Source: JAAELZ01 sp965223465 (lineage in GTDB: Bacteria; Pseudomonadota; Gammaproteobacteria; Arenicellales; Poriferihabitantaceae). Taken from it: a stretch of DNA of 64,000 bases. The notes below the pieces were generated by a model. That model saw only the letters and a program-made list of their open reading frames with translations, had not been told where the DNA came from and did not search any database. Location: assembly GCA_965223465.1 (NCBI GenBank), contig OZ245025.1, forward strand, positions 3,286,001 to 3,350,000. The letters run 5' to 3'. Positions 34,500 to 45,400 of this stretch are shown here, one piece after another (position 1 is the first letter of the stretch; every line of letters begins with the position of its first letter). The position numbers and the translations under genes were made by a program.

Positions 34500-36131
34500 T
34501 CATATTGGCATGGCATCAACTACATCCAGTGAGGAATTTTTAGATGAGTAGTTTTTTGCACGCTCCTCAATTTCCCGTATACTGGATAATGTCTGGTCCA
34601 GCCGACATTGCCCATACAATTTTCTGAAATCCTTTATTACTTCCCTCAGTTCGGGAATAGACTGCGATTTGGGTGAGACACAGAACGGTTTTTTGGCTTG
34701 AATTAGCAGTTTTCTGTCCTTAATCGTAGGGTTCGAACCTACAGTTTTCAGAATTAGGCGTTTTGTTTCTAAATCGCCCTCATTAAACGCAAAAATCGCT
34801 TGGTTGCGGAACTTTACATAGCTTTCAAAGGGTTCGAACCATGGTTTCTGGTTCTCCATATTTTTGATGTTTTCACGCAGTTTACTTCGCTCAAAATCTA
34901 TTTTTCGACGCTCTTCCACATACTCATCTTCTGGAATCTGCTCATTCATCCGCATTTGATTGAGGATAACTAACCGCTGCTTGGCTTTTTGAAGTTCTTT
35001 CTTGATAGCAAGTACCTTGTTTTTACTGACCTGTGCTGGCAAATGTGATTGATGTTCAGCCTCGCTGACTAGCAACTCATATATGCGATCACTTATCGAC
35101 AACGACCCCAAAAAATTAATAATCTGTGATTCCAGCACTTTGACTTCTACGGATTTTTGCTTGCAGGCATAATTAGTCTTACGATGCGTACAGTGATAGT
35201 AAACATAGCGTGAACCGAAACGGTTTTTCTTGTTTTCTGCTGTTATCGCACAACCGCACTCGCCACATTGCATCATGCCGGTGTAGCTAAAATGCGGTGC
35301 ATCTACCGAAGTATGCGATTTCAGTGTTCGCCTGCAAAGCTGCTTTTGCACCTTTTCAAAATCCACGAGGCTTATCATCGGCACATGGCTGCCGTTGTAT
35401 AACTGCCCTTTCCAAGGAATGAGTCCTGCATAGAATGGATTTGAGAGAACCCGATAGATATTGCTTAGTGCCACAGGCCGGCCACCTCGATGTTTAGTCA
35501 TTACGGTACGCAGTCCCCACTGGTGATACGCCTTTTCATAGACCATTCGCGGTGTATAGCCCATCAACACGTGGTTCCATATCAACTTAACCAGCTCAAA
35601 TCGCTCTGGATCCGCAATAATCGTCCCGGTTTGCTGGCAGTTCAAGTATCCCAGTGGCGCTCGGTTTGGCAGCCAACCATTTTCGAGTTTTGTTTTTAAA
35701 CCACGCCTCACATTTTTGCTCAGTGCATCCGAGTAATATTTTGAGAAACTCAATATTGTAGAAAGCATGAGCTTTCCTTCGGGCGTATTGAGGAAAGTAT
35801 AGGAGGCGAACTGTAGTTCTTTGATGATTTTAAGATCAAGCAAGTAGATGATTTTTCCGGCGTCAACTGAGTTTCGGGACAATCGATCCGGGTGCCATGC
35901 CAACACACCATCGGCTTCACCTTTTTCAAGGCGGGCAACCATGTCATTAAAAATTGGTCTGCCGGGTGCCTTAGCACTCATGGATTCTTCTAGCGTATCG
36001 ACAATATCAACATCAGGGTCTGAGCCAAACTTTTCTAGTAGTTCAGACTTTTGTGACTCGATAGACACAGCCTGCCGATCCTCACTCTCTTGCGATTTTC
36101 GGCAGTAAATAAAGTAGCGTAGGCGAGCCAT
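34500..36131 (-). CDS. Large serine recombinase, apparently intact
   Basis: The 543-residue product has all three parts. First is the resolvase catalytic domain, with nucleophile Ser13 in YCRKSQESED and the arginines of AWHPDRLSRN. Second is the Recombinase domain (NRAPLGYLNCQQTG, PFYAGLIPWKGQLYNG). Third is a zinc ribbon (MMQCGECGCAITAENK, then CTHRKTNYACKQK) with a coiled coil (IKKELQKAKQRLVILNQMRM). Such enzymes integrate and excise elements through short att sites. It lies at the centre of the defence genes and may have brought in, or still mobilise, a sub-element. No att repeats were identified by eye. Confidence 0.85.
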   Translation of the reverse strand: MARLRYFIYCRKSQESEDRQAVSIESQKSELLEKFGSDPDVDIVDTLEESMSAKAPGRPIFNDMVARLEKGEADGVLAWHPDRLSRNSVDAGKIIYLLDLKIIKELQFASYTFLNTPEGKLMLSTILSFSKYYSDALSKNVRRGLKTKLENGWLPNRAPLGYLNCQQTGTIIADPERFELVKLIWNHVLMGYTPRMVYEKAYHQWGLRTVMTKHRGGRPVALSNIYRVLSNPFYAGLIPWKGQLYNGSHVPMISLVDFEKVQKQLCRRTLKSHTSVDAPHFSYTGMMQCGECGCAITAENKKNRFGSRYVYYHCTHRKTNYACKQKSVEVKVLESQIINFLGSLSISDRIYELLVSEAEHQSHLPAQVSKNKVLAIKKELQKAKQRLVILNQMRMNEQIPEDEYVEERRKIDFERSKLRENIKNMENQKPWFEPFESYVKFRNQAIFAFNEGDLETKRLILKTVGSNPTIKDRKLLIQAKKPFCVSPKSQSIPELREVIKDFRKLYGQCRLDQTLSSIREIEERAKNYSSKNSSLDVVDAMPI

Positions 36132-36151
36132 ACATCCGTTTTAATCGCAAA

Positions 36152-36346
36152 TTATTCCTTTGGTGTGTCCACATTAGTATCGCTTCGTAATAGAGTCAAG
36201 TTCAGGCAGTTGAACACATAGGCACAATATTTAGCATAGGTAAGGAAAGCCATGTTGGGCAGGCTGGGTAATGAAACCCAGCCCTTCCTTTGTCCATCCT
36301 CGTGCAATTCAATAAAGCCGTCCATAGTAGTGATGTAATCATTCAT
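36152..36346 (-). CDS. Possible small protein upstream of the serine recombinase gene
   Basis: The 64-residue frame lies 20 bases upstream of the recombinase gene on the same strand. It has one cysteine-containing hydrophobic stretch (MAFLTYAKYCAYVFNCLNL) and no recognised family. Its start is only ten bases from the divergent ATPase start, with no clear ribosome-binding site, so it may be leader sequence rather than a gene. Confidence 0.35.
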   Translation of the reverse strand: MNDYITTMDGFIELHEDGQRKGWVSLPSLPNMAFLTYAKYCAYVFNCLNLTLLRSDTNVDTPKE

Positions 36347-36356
36347 CCAAAAGACT

Positions 36357-37637
36357 ATGACGGAGAAAAAACAAAAGACACTGACCGCAACGTCCTATCA
36401 CGATGTCAACACACTCGCCGAAATGATCTACAACCACGAGATCAATACAACAGCATTTGTTGTTAAGAACAAAGATGGCACTAATACCGTTCCAAAGCTC
36501 ACCACAGAAGAAGGAAAACCTTTGGTACCATACAGCGCAGACCATCCTTTAATCAAAAGCCGGGTGATTCTTTTCGCACGGTCACCTGAAGCCTACGGTA
36601 AAACCGCTGGCCTGATAAAAAGCATTCGCGCATATATCCACCGCTATGTTGATCTCAGCGATGAATTCGAAATCATTGCCACACACTATGCTTTACTCAC
36701 CTGGCTCTATGATACGCACAACACATTAGGCTATCTACGCATGAAAGGAGACTTTGGCTCTGGCAAAACCAGGTTCTTAACCATCATTGGCAGTATTTGT
36801 TACAAGCCCATTTTTGCCTCTGGTGCAGCAACGGTTGCCCCCCTGTTTCATATTCTCAATGATATTGGTGGCACTCTGATTATGGATGAGAGTGACTTTT
36901 ATCAATCAAATGAAAAATCCCTTATCGCAAAAATACTCAATAACGGTAACTCAAAAGGGTTCCCAGTTTTAAGGTGCGAGAAAACACCCAAACAAACTTT
37001 CACCACCCGTGCGTTCTCGGTCTTTGGACCTAAAATATTAGCCACACGGGGCAGTTTTGATGATACAGCACTAGAATCCCGCTTTCTGACTGAAAATGCC
37101 GGTGTGCGGCCCCTACGCGCCGACGTGCCCCTTACATTGCCTAAAGAGCAAGCCGAAGAAGCACAAACCCTGCGAAACCAGTTATTGCAGTTCCGCTTTG
37201 ATCATTTTCACAAAGATTTTGTACTTGATGATACCTCGCTGGACAAAATCAGCCCGCGCATGCAGCAAGTAATCAGCCCACTACTGCAGTTTATAGATAA
37301 AGAAGATCAGAATAAAGTTGTCGCCTGGGCTGGTCAACAGCAGAAGCAACAACAAAGGGATCAAGGGATGGAACTACCTGCGCATGTCCTCACAATTCTC
37401 TTTGAACTTTTACAATCGCGGTCATCTGCCCAGATCGGCCAGATTAGGAACCGAGTGATGGAAGAATATGGGGATCACTATGAGCATCCCCTGACAGCTA
37501 AGGCTGTCGGCATGGTGGTGAGAAATTCTCTGCATCTAAGCACCCGGCGCATACGGGGCCGATATGTGGTTCATAGCTCTGAAAAAGACAAGGTGGCATT
37601 ACTTGCCAATCGCTATGGCCTCGACAACGTCACCTAA
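36357..37637 (+). CDS. P-loop helicase-like ATPase of a mobile element
   Basis: The 426-residue product has Walker A GDFGSGKTRF at about 131-140 and Walker B GGTLIMDESDF at about 172-182, followed by KILATRGSFDDTALESRFL, a sensor-like segment. The arrangement recalls superfamily 3-like and DUF927/VapE-type ATPases that replicate phages and plasmids; no primase domain is present. The C-terminus (LTAKAVGMVVRNSLHLSTRR, then IRGRYVV) looks like a winged helix. An XRE regulator and a RuvC-like resolvase follow, suggesting a replication and resolution module. The start is fixed by an in-frame stop seven codons upstream. Confidence 0.7.
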   Translation: MTEKKQKTLTATSYHDVNTLAEMIYNHEINTTAFVVKNKDGTNTVPKLTTEEGKPLVPYSADHPLIKSRVILFARSPEAYGKTAGLIKSIRAYIHRYVDLSDEFEIIATHYALLTWLYDTHNTLGYLRMKGDFGSGKTRFLTIIGSICYKPIFASGAATVAPLFHILNDIGGTLIMDESDFYQSNEKSLIAKILNNGNSKGFPVLRCEKTPKQTFTTRAFSVFGPKILATRGSFDDTALESRFLTENAGVRPLRADVPLTLPKEQAEEAQTLRNQLLQFRFDHFHKDFVLDDTSLDKISPRMQQVISPLLQFIDKEDQNKVVAWAGQQQKQQQRDQGMELPAHVLTILFELLQSRSSAQIGQIRNRVMEEYGDHYEHPLTAKAVGMVVRNSLHLSTRRIRGRYVVHSSEKDKVALLANRYGLDNVT

Positions 37638-37791
37638 GTCACCACGTCATCGACTTATCCAACACTTATCCACGTTATCCGGGTGTGTGATGTCGCCCCT
37701 ACACGACATTGCCCACTCATCACAAGCATCCAGAAATTTATTAAAGTAGAGAAATGGTCGCTAGCCGCACCCAGTACATTGACAAATACAT

Positions 37792-38115
37792 ATGGAGAAA
37801 AACTATCTCAAGACATTGCGACTGAAATCAGGGCTTTTGCAGAAAGACGTGAGCTATCTGCTCGGCATTTCCCGCCAGACACTATCACTCGTCGAATCAA
37901 GGCGGGAGCTACCACCATATGAAGCTATTTTGGCAGCTCGCATGGTATATAAGGCAGAAATCACAGACATGATCCCAGACGAAATACAAAGGGTTGAATC
38001 ACTCGTGGCATTACGTGCAGAAAAGCTCTACCGAGATCTGAAAACCCAAGCAGAATCGCCAAAACTCATCGCCCGTCTGCAAGCGATCAAACAAATTGCA
38101 GACATTCATTACTAA
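37792..38115 (+). CDS. XRE-family helix-turn-helix regulator
   Basis: 107 residues. LRLKSGLLQKDVSYLLGISR, then QTLSLVESRRELPPYEAILA, is an XRE helix-turn-helix at residues 8-48. The remainder is helical (SPKLIARLQAIKQIADIHY). It probably regulates the surrounding element genes. It lies 20 bases upstream of the RuvC-like gene on the same strand. No strong ribosome-binding site is visible. Confidence 0.75.
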   Translation: MEKNYLKTLRLKSGLLQKDVSYLLGISRQTLSLVESRRELPPYEAILAARMVYKAEITDMIPDEIQRVESLVALRAEKLYRDLKTQAESPKLIARLQAIKQIADIHY

Positions 38116-38135
38116 TCAATCTAATTTAAGGAGGA

Positions 38136-38639
38136 ATGAACAACAAACAAGGCAAAAAGAAACATGAGCCAATATTAGCCATAGATCCTACGGTTCGGGG
38201 TTTTGGCTACGTAATTTTTGAAGGACCACGAAGCCCAATTGAATGGGGAACTACTCACTATCGAGTTTGTAAAAACAAGCGTTGTCTCGCTAGGATCAAA
38301 AAGCTGATTACTATGTACCAACCGGAAACCATCGTGATTGAGCAATCCAAGCAGTCACTGCGCTGTGAACGTGTGAAAGACCTACTAGATAGCGTCAAGG
38401 GCTTGGCCAGAAAGAACGATATCGCCATTGCCACATATACCCGCGAGCAAGTTCTTGAAACCTTTGGTGAGTTTGGCAAACGCACTAAGCACGAAATTGC
38501 GCAAACGATTGCTGAATGGTTACCAGAACTCGCACCAAGACTACCGTCAAAGCGTAGATGTTTTGAGACCGAGAGCGAGCAATACGGCATCTTTGATGCC
38601 GCCGCCCTCGCGCTTGCGCATATGTATTTAACTGATTAG
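38136..38639 (+). CDS. RuvC-like Holliday-junction resolvase (RNase H fold)
   Basis: The 167-residue product has the RuvC-type acidic residues: Asp in ILAIDPTVRGFGYVIFE, Glu in PETIVIEQSKQ, and the C-terminal Asp of YGIFDAAALALAHMY. LDSVKGLARKNDIAIATYTR corresponds to the central strand-helix of RuvC-like nucleases. Phage and plasmid RuvC homologues resolve branched replication or recombination intermediates. The AAGGAGG site lies only one base before the ATG, unusually close. It forms a compact module with the preceding ATPase and XRE genes. Confidence 0.75.
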   Translation: MNNKQGKKKHEPILAIDPTVRGFGYVIFEGPRSPIEWGTTHYRVCKNKRCLARIKKLITMYQPETIVIEQSKQSLRCERVKDLLDSVKGLARKNDIAIATYTREQVLETFGEFGKRTKHEIAQTIAEWLPELAPRLPSKRRCFETESEQYGIFDAAALALAHMYLTD

Positions 38640-38677
38640 TACTAGGAGGACAAGGTTAGCGACCTGGAAACAACACG

Positions 38678-38883
38678 TTATACCGGTACTTCTACAGTTA
38701 AGTCCATTGATTGCAGGCTCTTGATTACGCCAAGTTTCATCTTATCGATGCTCTTATCGTTGTCAGAAATACTAAACTGGAAGCCACATGTGGGTCATAT
38801 TTCATACGATCCTCCACCAATTGAGGTCCTTGGGGCTTTTTAAAATCACCGTAACCGCAGACTTGACAATCGTATATAGTCAT
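38678..38883 (-). pseudogene. Frameshifted small zinc-ribbon-like gene
   Basis: From the ATG at 38883 the frame reads MTIYDCQVCGYGDFKKPQGP, then a polar segment, and stops at 38737 after 48 residues. In another frame, from about 38790, FQFSISDNDKSIDKMKLGVI, then KSLQSMDLTVEVPV, continues to a stop at 38678 and looks like the true C-terminus. One insertion or deletion near 38785-38800 would join them into a protein of about 68 residues with a CxxC motif. It could be a sequencing error or a recent mutation. It lies downstream of the second RHS operon. Confidence 0.5.
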
Positions 38884-38974
38884 TTTTTATTCAATAGGTA
38901 ACGATTGTCGCGCAACCGTCGCTGTCGGATACCCTTGAGTAACTGATATTTCATGCTGTGATGTCTATAGGTCG

Positions 38975-39445
38975 TTATCTCGGCAACGCCCAAATGTAGG
39001 CCTTTGACTGAATTTCATCAATTGCCATAAATCGTTTGGTATTTTTGCTGCAGTCATAGAAACGCAAATTCTCATTGTTGTAGATTGCATCAATTGCATT
39101 ACCAACAAATATTGGGAAATGATTGGCGCGAGTCTTGCTGGGTCGCTGGATACTATCGCTAGATATTTCCTGGCATCCAGAATAAAAATCATCATCTTTT
39201 AGAAAGTCTAATACCACCCATGCTTCATTTGTATCTATGTCATGTGATTCATTAATCTCCGTCGCTGATTTAGGTATCCAATCCGGAACCCACCCGGCTT
39301 CAAGGATATTAGGTACAGAAACAAGTTCAATGTACGACTCGTAATATGATTGAGTAACTTCTAATCTGATCAATGAACGTACAGAAACCCCAACCATTAA
39401 GGCCACAATGATGGCTAACAACAATAAAGATTTATACTTCTTCAT
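38975..39445 (-). CDS. Candidate immunity protein for the second RHS toxin, membrane-anchored
   Basis: The 156-residue product begins with one membrane segment or uncleaved signal (SLLLLAIIVALMVGVSV). It then has LEAGWVPDWIPKSATEINES and DTNEAWVVLDF, a pattern I associate with small proteins encoded next to RHS genes. It has two cysteines, consistent with a periplasmic domain. The start lies 15 bases beyond the RHS stop on the same strand. A periplasmic-facing immunity protein would fit a toxin acting in the envelope; this is inference from position. Confidence 0.6.
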   Translation of the reverse strand: MKKYKSLLLLAIIVALMVGVSVRSLIRLEVTQSYYESYIELVSVPNILEAGWVPDWIPKSATEINESHDIDTNEAWVVLDFLKDDDFYSGCQEISSDSIQRPSKTRANHFPIFVGNAIDAIYNNENLRFYDCSKNTKRFMAIDEIQSKAYIWALPR

Positions 39446-39460
39446 GATCGATGCTTTTAC

Positions 39461-42400
39461 TCAGAAAGGAAACGATTCGCCGGGTCGATACTGACCACAA
39501 AACTTTCTACAATCCCCATTAGGATTAGCGGACCCTTTTGAGCGCCCATAGATATTAGCAGCTTGATCGGCGACCGAGGCTGCAGGTGGGTCACCCTTCA
39601 CTTGTTGGTCAAACCATTCTCGTGTATTACTTATACATTGCGCAGCATCTTCGCCTCCTTCTCCGCGTTGTGCGGCTTCACAATTTGCCTTACAGTGGAA
39701 GTACGCATCTTGTCCAGACCACCCACGATGCGAGCCACCCGTCCAATAAGTTGCATCAATCATTTCCCAATAAGCTTGAGCGAAGTCCCCTGTTCCGCCA
39801 ACTGCATCACTGGGATATTCAACTATTGTTTTTACTTGTTCACTAACTCTGCTGGAAAATTCATTAATAGCTTCAGACATGTCACCAAAAACTGAATGTA
39901 GAGCACATGGATATGTACGATTTATCGGCCCGCAAATTAACGGCTCATGCCCATACCAATCCACATAATTCACCGGCGAATCATAGTTATACATCGCCCG
40001 ATGTAGCGACTGCGGGTTATTGATCTCCCCCCGATAACTATCCTGAGTTAGCCACGTCCCTGTGAAGGCATCGTAATGCCGCGCTCCAAAATAGTATAGT
40101 TCGGTGTCGGCATCGAAGCGCTTCTGGCTCAAACTATAGCCATTACGTTGTACTGCCGCATTGCTGCTCGGGTGTAGAATATTGCCGTAGGCCTCGTAAC
40201 GATAGCTTTTGTCAGCCTGACCTTGATGCTTTGTTACCGCAGAGATATTGCTTTGTCCATCACCATGATAGAAGAAACGATTGCCAGACGTAACATTGTC
40301 ACCAGCCGTCAAAGCATGCTTGAACAGTAAATTTTGCTTGTTATCTTGGTACAGGTTCGATGTATGCTGATTCCACACTGTATATTCAACAATTGGATCA
40401 CGCCGATCAAACGCAAATTCAGTACGTTTACCACCCTCGCTTGCTCCTGGATAGTAGGTACTAACAAGCCTTCGACCGATACCGTCATAGGCCAAGTCTG
40501 TATGGGCCTTGAGAAGCGCTGCATTCAGTGTAGCATTTCCACCAGAATTGCCAAGTCCACTGCCCGAACCATTATTTGGTTGACCATTTTTCTTGCCGTT
40601 ACCATTGCTGTTGTTATTATCTTGACCATTTCCGTTGTTGTTGCACCCATTTCCATTGCCTTGCCCAGTACCGGCATTACACGGTCCTTCGCCAGTACCA
40701 TCGTCGCCAGCGCTACCTCCGGAAATTAAATAGTTTTGATGGCGGGTCAATCGGTTTTCAGTATCGTAGGTATATGTCACCCCTCGATCAACACCATTAC
40801 TTTGAATAAGCTGATCAGTGCGGTTACCGTTAGCATCGTATTTCAGGGTGTGTACGGCATTTTCTGGGTTAAGTGATGAGACAACATCAATCCCCAACAT
40901 ATGATTTGCCGAATCGTAAGCGTAGCTGGAAGTCGTATATCCCTGTTTGATCTTCTCCTTCAATTCCAAACGATTGCCCGCTGGATCATACGTGAATACA
41001 TTGTCCAAACTATCTGTATTCTCTTCCTGTGTTAATCGGTGCAAACCGTCATAGGAATAGTTCGTTGTTACTTGCGACGGCTGCAACCAGCCATAGTTTG
41101 CAACCTCTTCCGTAATGTGCCCTACAGGGTTATAGGTATAGCCATACTGGCTAATCAGGCTACCGCCTAATTGTTGATCTTTAACATTTAAAGCCCGATA
41201 GACACGATCATAGACAATGTCGGTTGTTGTAGAATTGCTACGCTGATAATGAACAGGTGCACCTACCTTATTGCGCGTGATTGAAATCGTATCCCAGTCA
41301 CTCGTATTTGAATTACTCAACCAATTATTCTTCAGGTACTCATGAGAAATCGAACGGTTATCTGGATACGTTAGTAAGGTGAGATTACCGACTGGATCGT
41401 AGGCATAAGCCAATGAGCGCGATAACGGATCTGTTTGTGAAACTATTCGGTCTAGTAAATCATATTGCCAGTTGGTTTGCCCCAACTGATCCAGCATTTG
41501 GATTGGTTCATTGTTTTCGTTGTAAGAAAACTGTACTAAGTAATCGGGATAGACCACCGATTGCAGTTTGTGGTCTGGAAAATAAGCATAGTTCGTAACG
41601 ACGCTGTTTGCATCGGTACGAGCGGTTACATTTCCTTCAGGGTCATAGCCATAGCGCCATGTGCTACCTATTGGGTTCACCTCTGTAACTAATCGATCTA
41701 GCGAATCATAAGCAAAGGTAGTCTCATGTGCGTTCGGGTCAGCATGATTTACCAGGTTGCCATTCGGGTCATAGTCGTAATGGGTAGTTACATTAGTGTC
41801 CCGTGTTTGCGTCCCACCCTTTGAGTTATTAACCACCTGGATCAGACGATAGAGGTTGTCGTAGTCAAAACTGTGATTGGTGCCATCCGCTTCGGTGCGG
41901 ATCGTTACATTACGTAAGGCGTCATATGCGTACTGTTCTTCTTCATTTTCAGCATTGAGTATCGTAACTAGGCGATCTAACTCGTCATAAGAGTAGGTTG
42001 TTGCGTTATTCTCCGCATCAACGCGTTGCACAAGATTACTATTCGCATCAAAGGCGAATTGGGTGATAAACCCTTCAGCGTCTGTCTCGCTGACCTTGCG
42101 ATAAATTTTGTCGTATGCGTATTGATCTAAATGCCCGTTCTCGTCCGTTATTGTTAGAATATTCCCCATAGCATCATACTGATATTGCTTTGTATGGTTG
42201 TACGGATTGGTAGCAGTTTTTAGGCGATTCAAGGGGTCATATTGATAGCTATGTGCAATTCCACGCTTGTTGACATGCTGTAGCGTATTGCCAACGCCAT
42301 CATAGGTATAAGAATCTACATGACCTTCTTCATTGGTCTTCTCAATAGTGCGATAGAGATCATCGTAACCATATGTGATCGCGTGACCACGTCGGTTTAT

Positions 42401-45400
42401 CTGTGAAAGAACATTGTCTACCTTATCGTAGGTTATAGTGGTGATCTGCCCTTGGGCGTCAGTCAATTGGGTTGCCCGGTGGGTCGGATCGTACTCAAAG
42501 GTAGTCGCAAATCCTCGCGGATTGATGACTTTTGTCAGATTGCCGTGTAAATCATATTGGTACTGAGTCGTCACATTGGTGTCGCTATCGGGCGCACCAC
42601 CGCCCTCGAACCCTCGAATTGTGGCAATGCGGCGATTAAGCGTGTCGAATTGATGAGAAGTGGAGATGGTGTTCTCATCGACATCTAGTACCCGATTACC
42701 ATTTAAGTCATACGAAAAGTGTTTTTCACCCCCCAGGGCATCAGTGACCGTTGTTAATCGGTTCATCACGTCATAGCCGTACGTAGTTGCAAATCCTCGA
42801 GGATTAACCATCCCTACACGATTACTCTGAGCATCGTAACTATGAGTGGTGACTTGATTCTCTGCATCACGCTCCAGCAATAACCGGTCTAGAGCATCAT
42901 ATTCATACTCTGTTGGATTTCCGTTTGCATCCAGAACATGGAGAACTTCATCAGTGGGGGAATAGGTGAACTCAGTCGAAACGTTGTTCTCGTGATCTGC
43001 AGGATCACTTGTTGTATTTCCGATGATTTTGGTACGTCGATGCAAAGCATCGAAGGTTTGTGTCGTTACACGACCCTCGGGATCAGTAATCGAAATAACA
43101 TTACCATGAGCGTCATACACATAAAGTGTATGAATTTCATCACTGGTGTTGACTGCTTGAACCTTATCAATGAGGCGGTAGGCCGGATCATAAATGTAAT
43201 TAGTGCGTACCGATTCCTCATCGACCTCAGCGAGCATCTCGTTCATTGCGCCGAACACATACTGCCGTTCTAATCCTAGCTGGTCTCGTTCTAGAATTTT
43301 ATTTTCCTTGTTATCATATTCGTAATAAACCGTACCGCCATTGGCGTCAGTGTGAGAATCGCGATGATTGTTAGCATCATAGGTATTGGAAATAGCGTAT
43401 CCTAGCGGTCCTTGTACCGATAACAGGTTATCATTGCCATCATGGCTATAGTTGTAGAGCACACCCTCGGCATCGGTATAAGAAAGGATTCGGCCTAAAC
43501 TATCGTAACTAAATTGTTCGACACCGCTGTCAGCATGCGTGATGGTTTCCACATCCCCTTCGGTGGTGTAGGTAAAGTATGTCGGATTTCCGTTGAAGTC
43601 ACGCCTTGTTGTCAATTGTCCTAAGGCGTCGTATTCGAACGTCTGCTCATCACCTAGGGCATGATAAATGGAAATCAAATTACCAACTGCATCATAGCCA
43701 TACTGTGTAATATGATCAGCCTGCTTATTCACAATCTCAGTGGGCTTGTTGAATACAGGGCTATAAGTTTGGGTAATAACCTGACTTAATGGATCAGTAA
43801 TTTTGACTGTATTGCCAAACCCATCGTACTCATAAAGGCTCGTATTACCGTTTTTATCTATATAGGATTCGACATTTTTATTGGCGGTGTAGGTATAATT
43901 TTCCGTACTACCGTTTTGATCAATACGCTCAACAAGCAATCCGCCTGAATACAGATATTCAATTTCGTGTCCGTTAGCATCAGTGGCGCTCGCATGAGAA
44001 ACAACCGAATCATCTTCTGGGTCTTCGGTGTATGTGAACTTATAAAAGAAATCAGTGCCAACGCTTTGCTTGGTTACACGGCGAGCCTCATCAAACTCGT
44101 TAACAAAATACGGGTGACCTTTCGGACTTATCTTTTCAAGTAAATTGTTGGTCTCGTCATATTTAAACTGGGTCACACCACCATTGCGGTCTGTAAACTC
44201 AGTGAGCAGGTAAGGAGTCAGCTCACCCTGATCTTGTTCAGATTTCTTGTATCCAAATTGGAGAGCCTTACCGTCAGGATCGATGATACTTTCTACCAAA
44301 TCATCACCGTTGTACGTGAATGTGATCTCCCGACCACCATCAGCCAGAATTGAGGCTAATTTTGAACGTAATGTGTACTCAGAAACATCGCTGTAGCTGA
44401 AATTTAGACCGCTACTGTTATGGTCTTCATATCGTTCAATATCCCCATCTTCGTTAAATATGACTTTGTGTAAATTTGGGTAGGTCAACTCATACCCGCT
44501 ACCGGTTTTAGCGAATGTTTCATAGTATCCGGGCTCAGCCTGATAGTTTTCGAATACAACGACATGACCATCGGGGTAGTGCACAAAGGCCCCGTTAAAA
44601 TATTGATTATCCATCTCCACAACGTAGTAGTTATACGTGTGTGTCATGTTCAGACCAAAAATAGACTCCTTGCCGCCCTGATTGTTAAAAGTAAGATGGA
44701 ATTTGATAGGCAAGCGCCCCGGGATTTCTAACAAGTATGTATGATCAACTAGGTTACCGTTAACTGTATTGATTGGGTCTCCCGTAGATTGGCCGCATCC
44801 GCTCCCACAGGGTATTTGCTCGCTTTGAGGTCCATAGGGTAGTCCGTTATACCCAGCGTAATTCAAACCGAGCCTATCGTAAGCCGAAGATATATTGGAG
44901 TACCCTCTCACTGGATCCCACGTTCCTTGATTACCTGCTAAATCTGTAGCAATAATCTGATATGCTAGTGTTTCGTTTAACGGGACTGATATCTTTAAAC
45001 TATACAAATCGGGAGCTGATGGATCTGGCGTCATTGCGTAGCTGGTACCATTCAGTACCATCATGACAGAAGCCAGGCCACAATTGTCAGCCACAACCGC
45101 CTGGATGATGAATTCGCCTCCTTGCGTGTGGACAGCCACGTCTTCAATGATAGGAGGAATTAGATCGAAGCCACCAGCAAGCGCTCCCCCAAAACTAACT
45201 GCATCGAAAACAATGTAGGACAAAAAATTTGCACCTTGCTCGGGCACAACATCAGTCAAGGTGACACTACCGTTACCAGCAAAAGTGTAGGTACCCAGTG
45301 AGACAACCCCACCTGCATTAGCGGCTTGGTTAATAGTTACATCGGTATCGCCACCAGCGTGGGATATGGTGTACGTGGCTGCAGAAGTTAAGTTCAGCCC

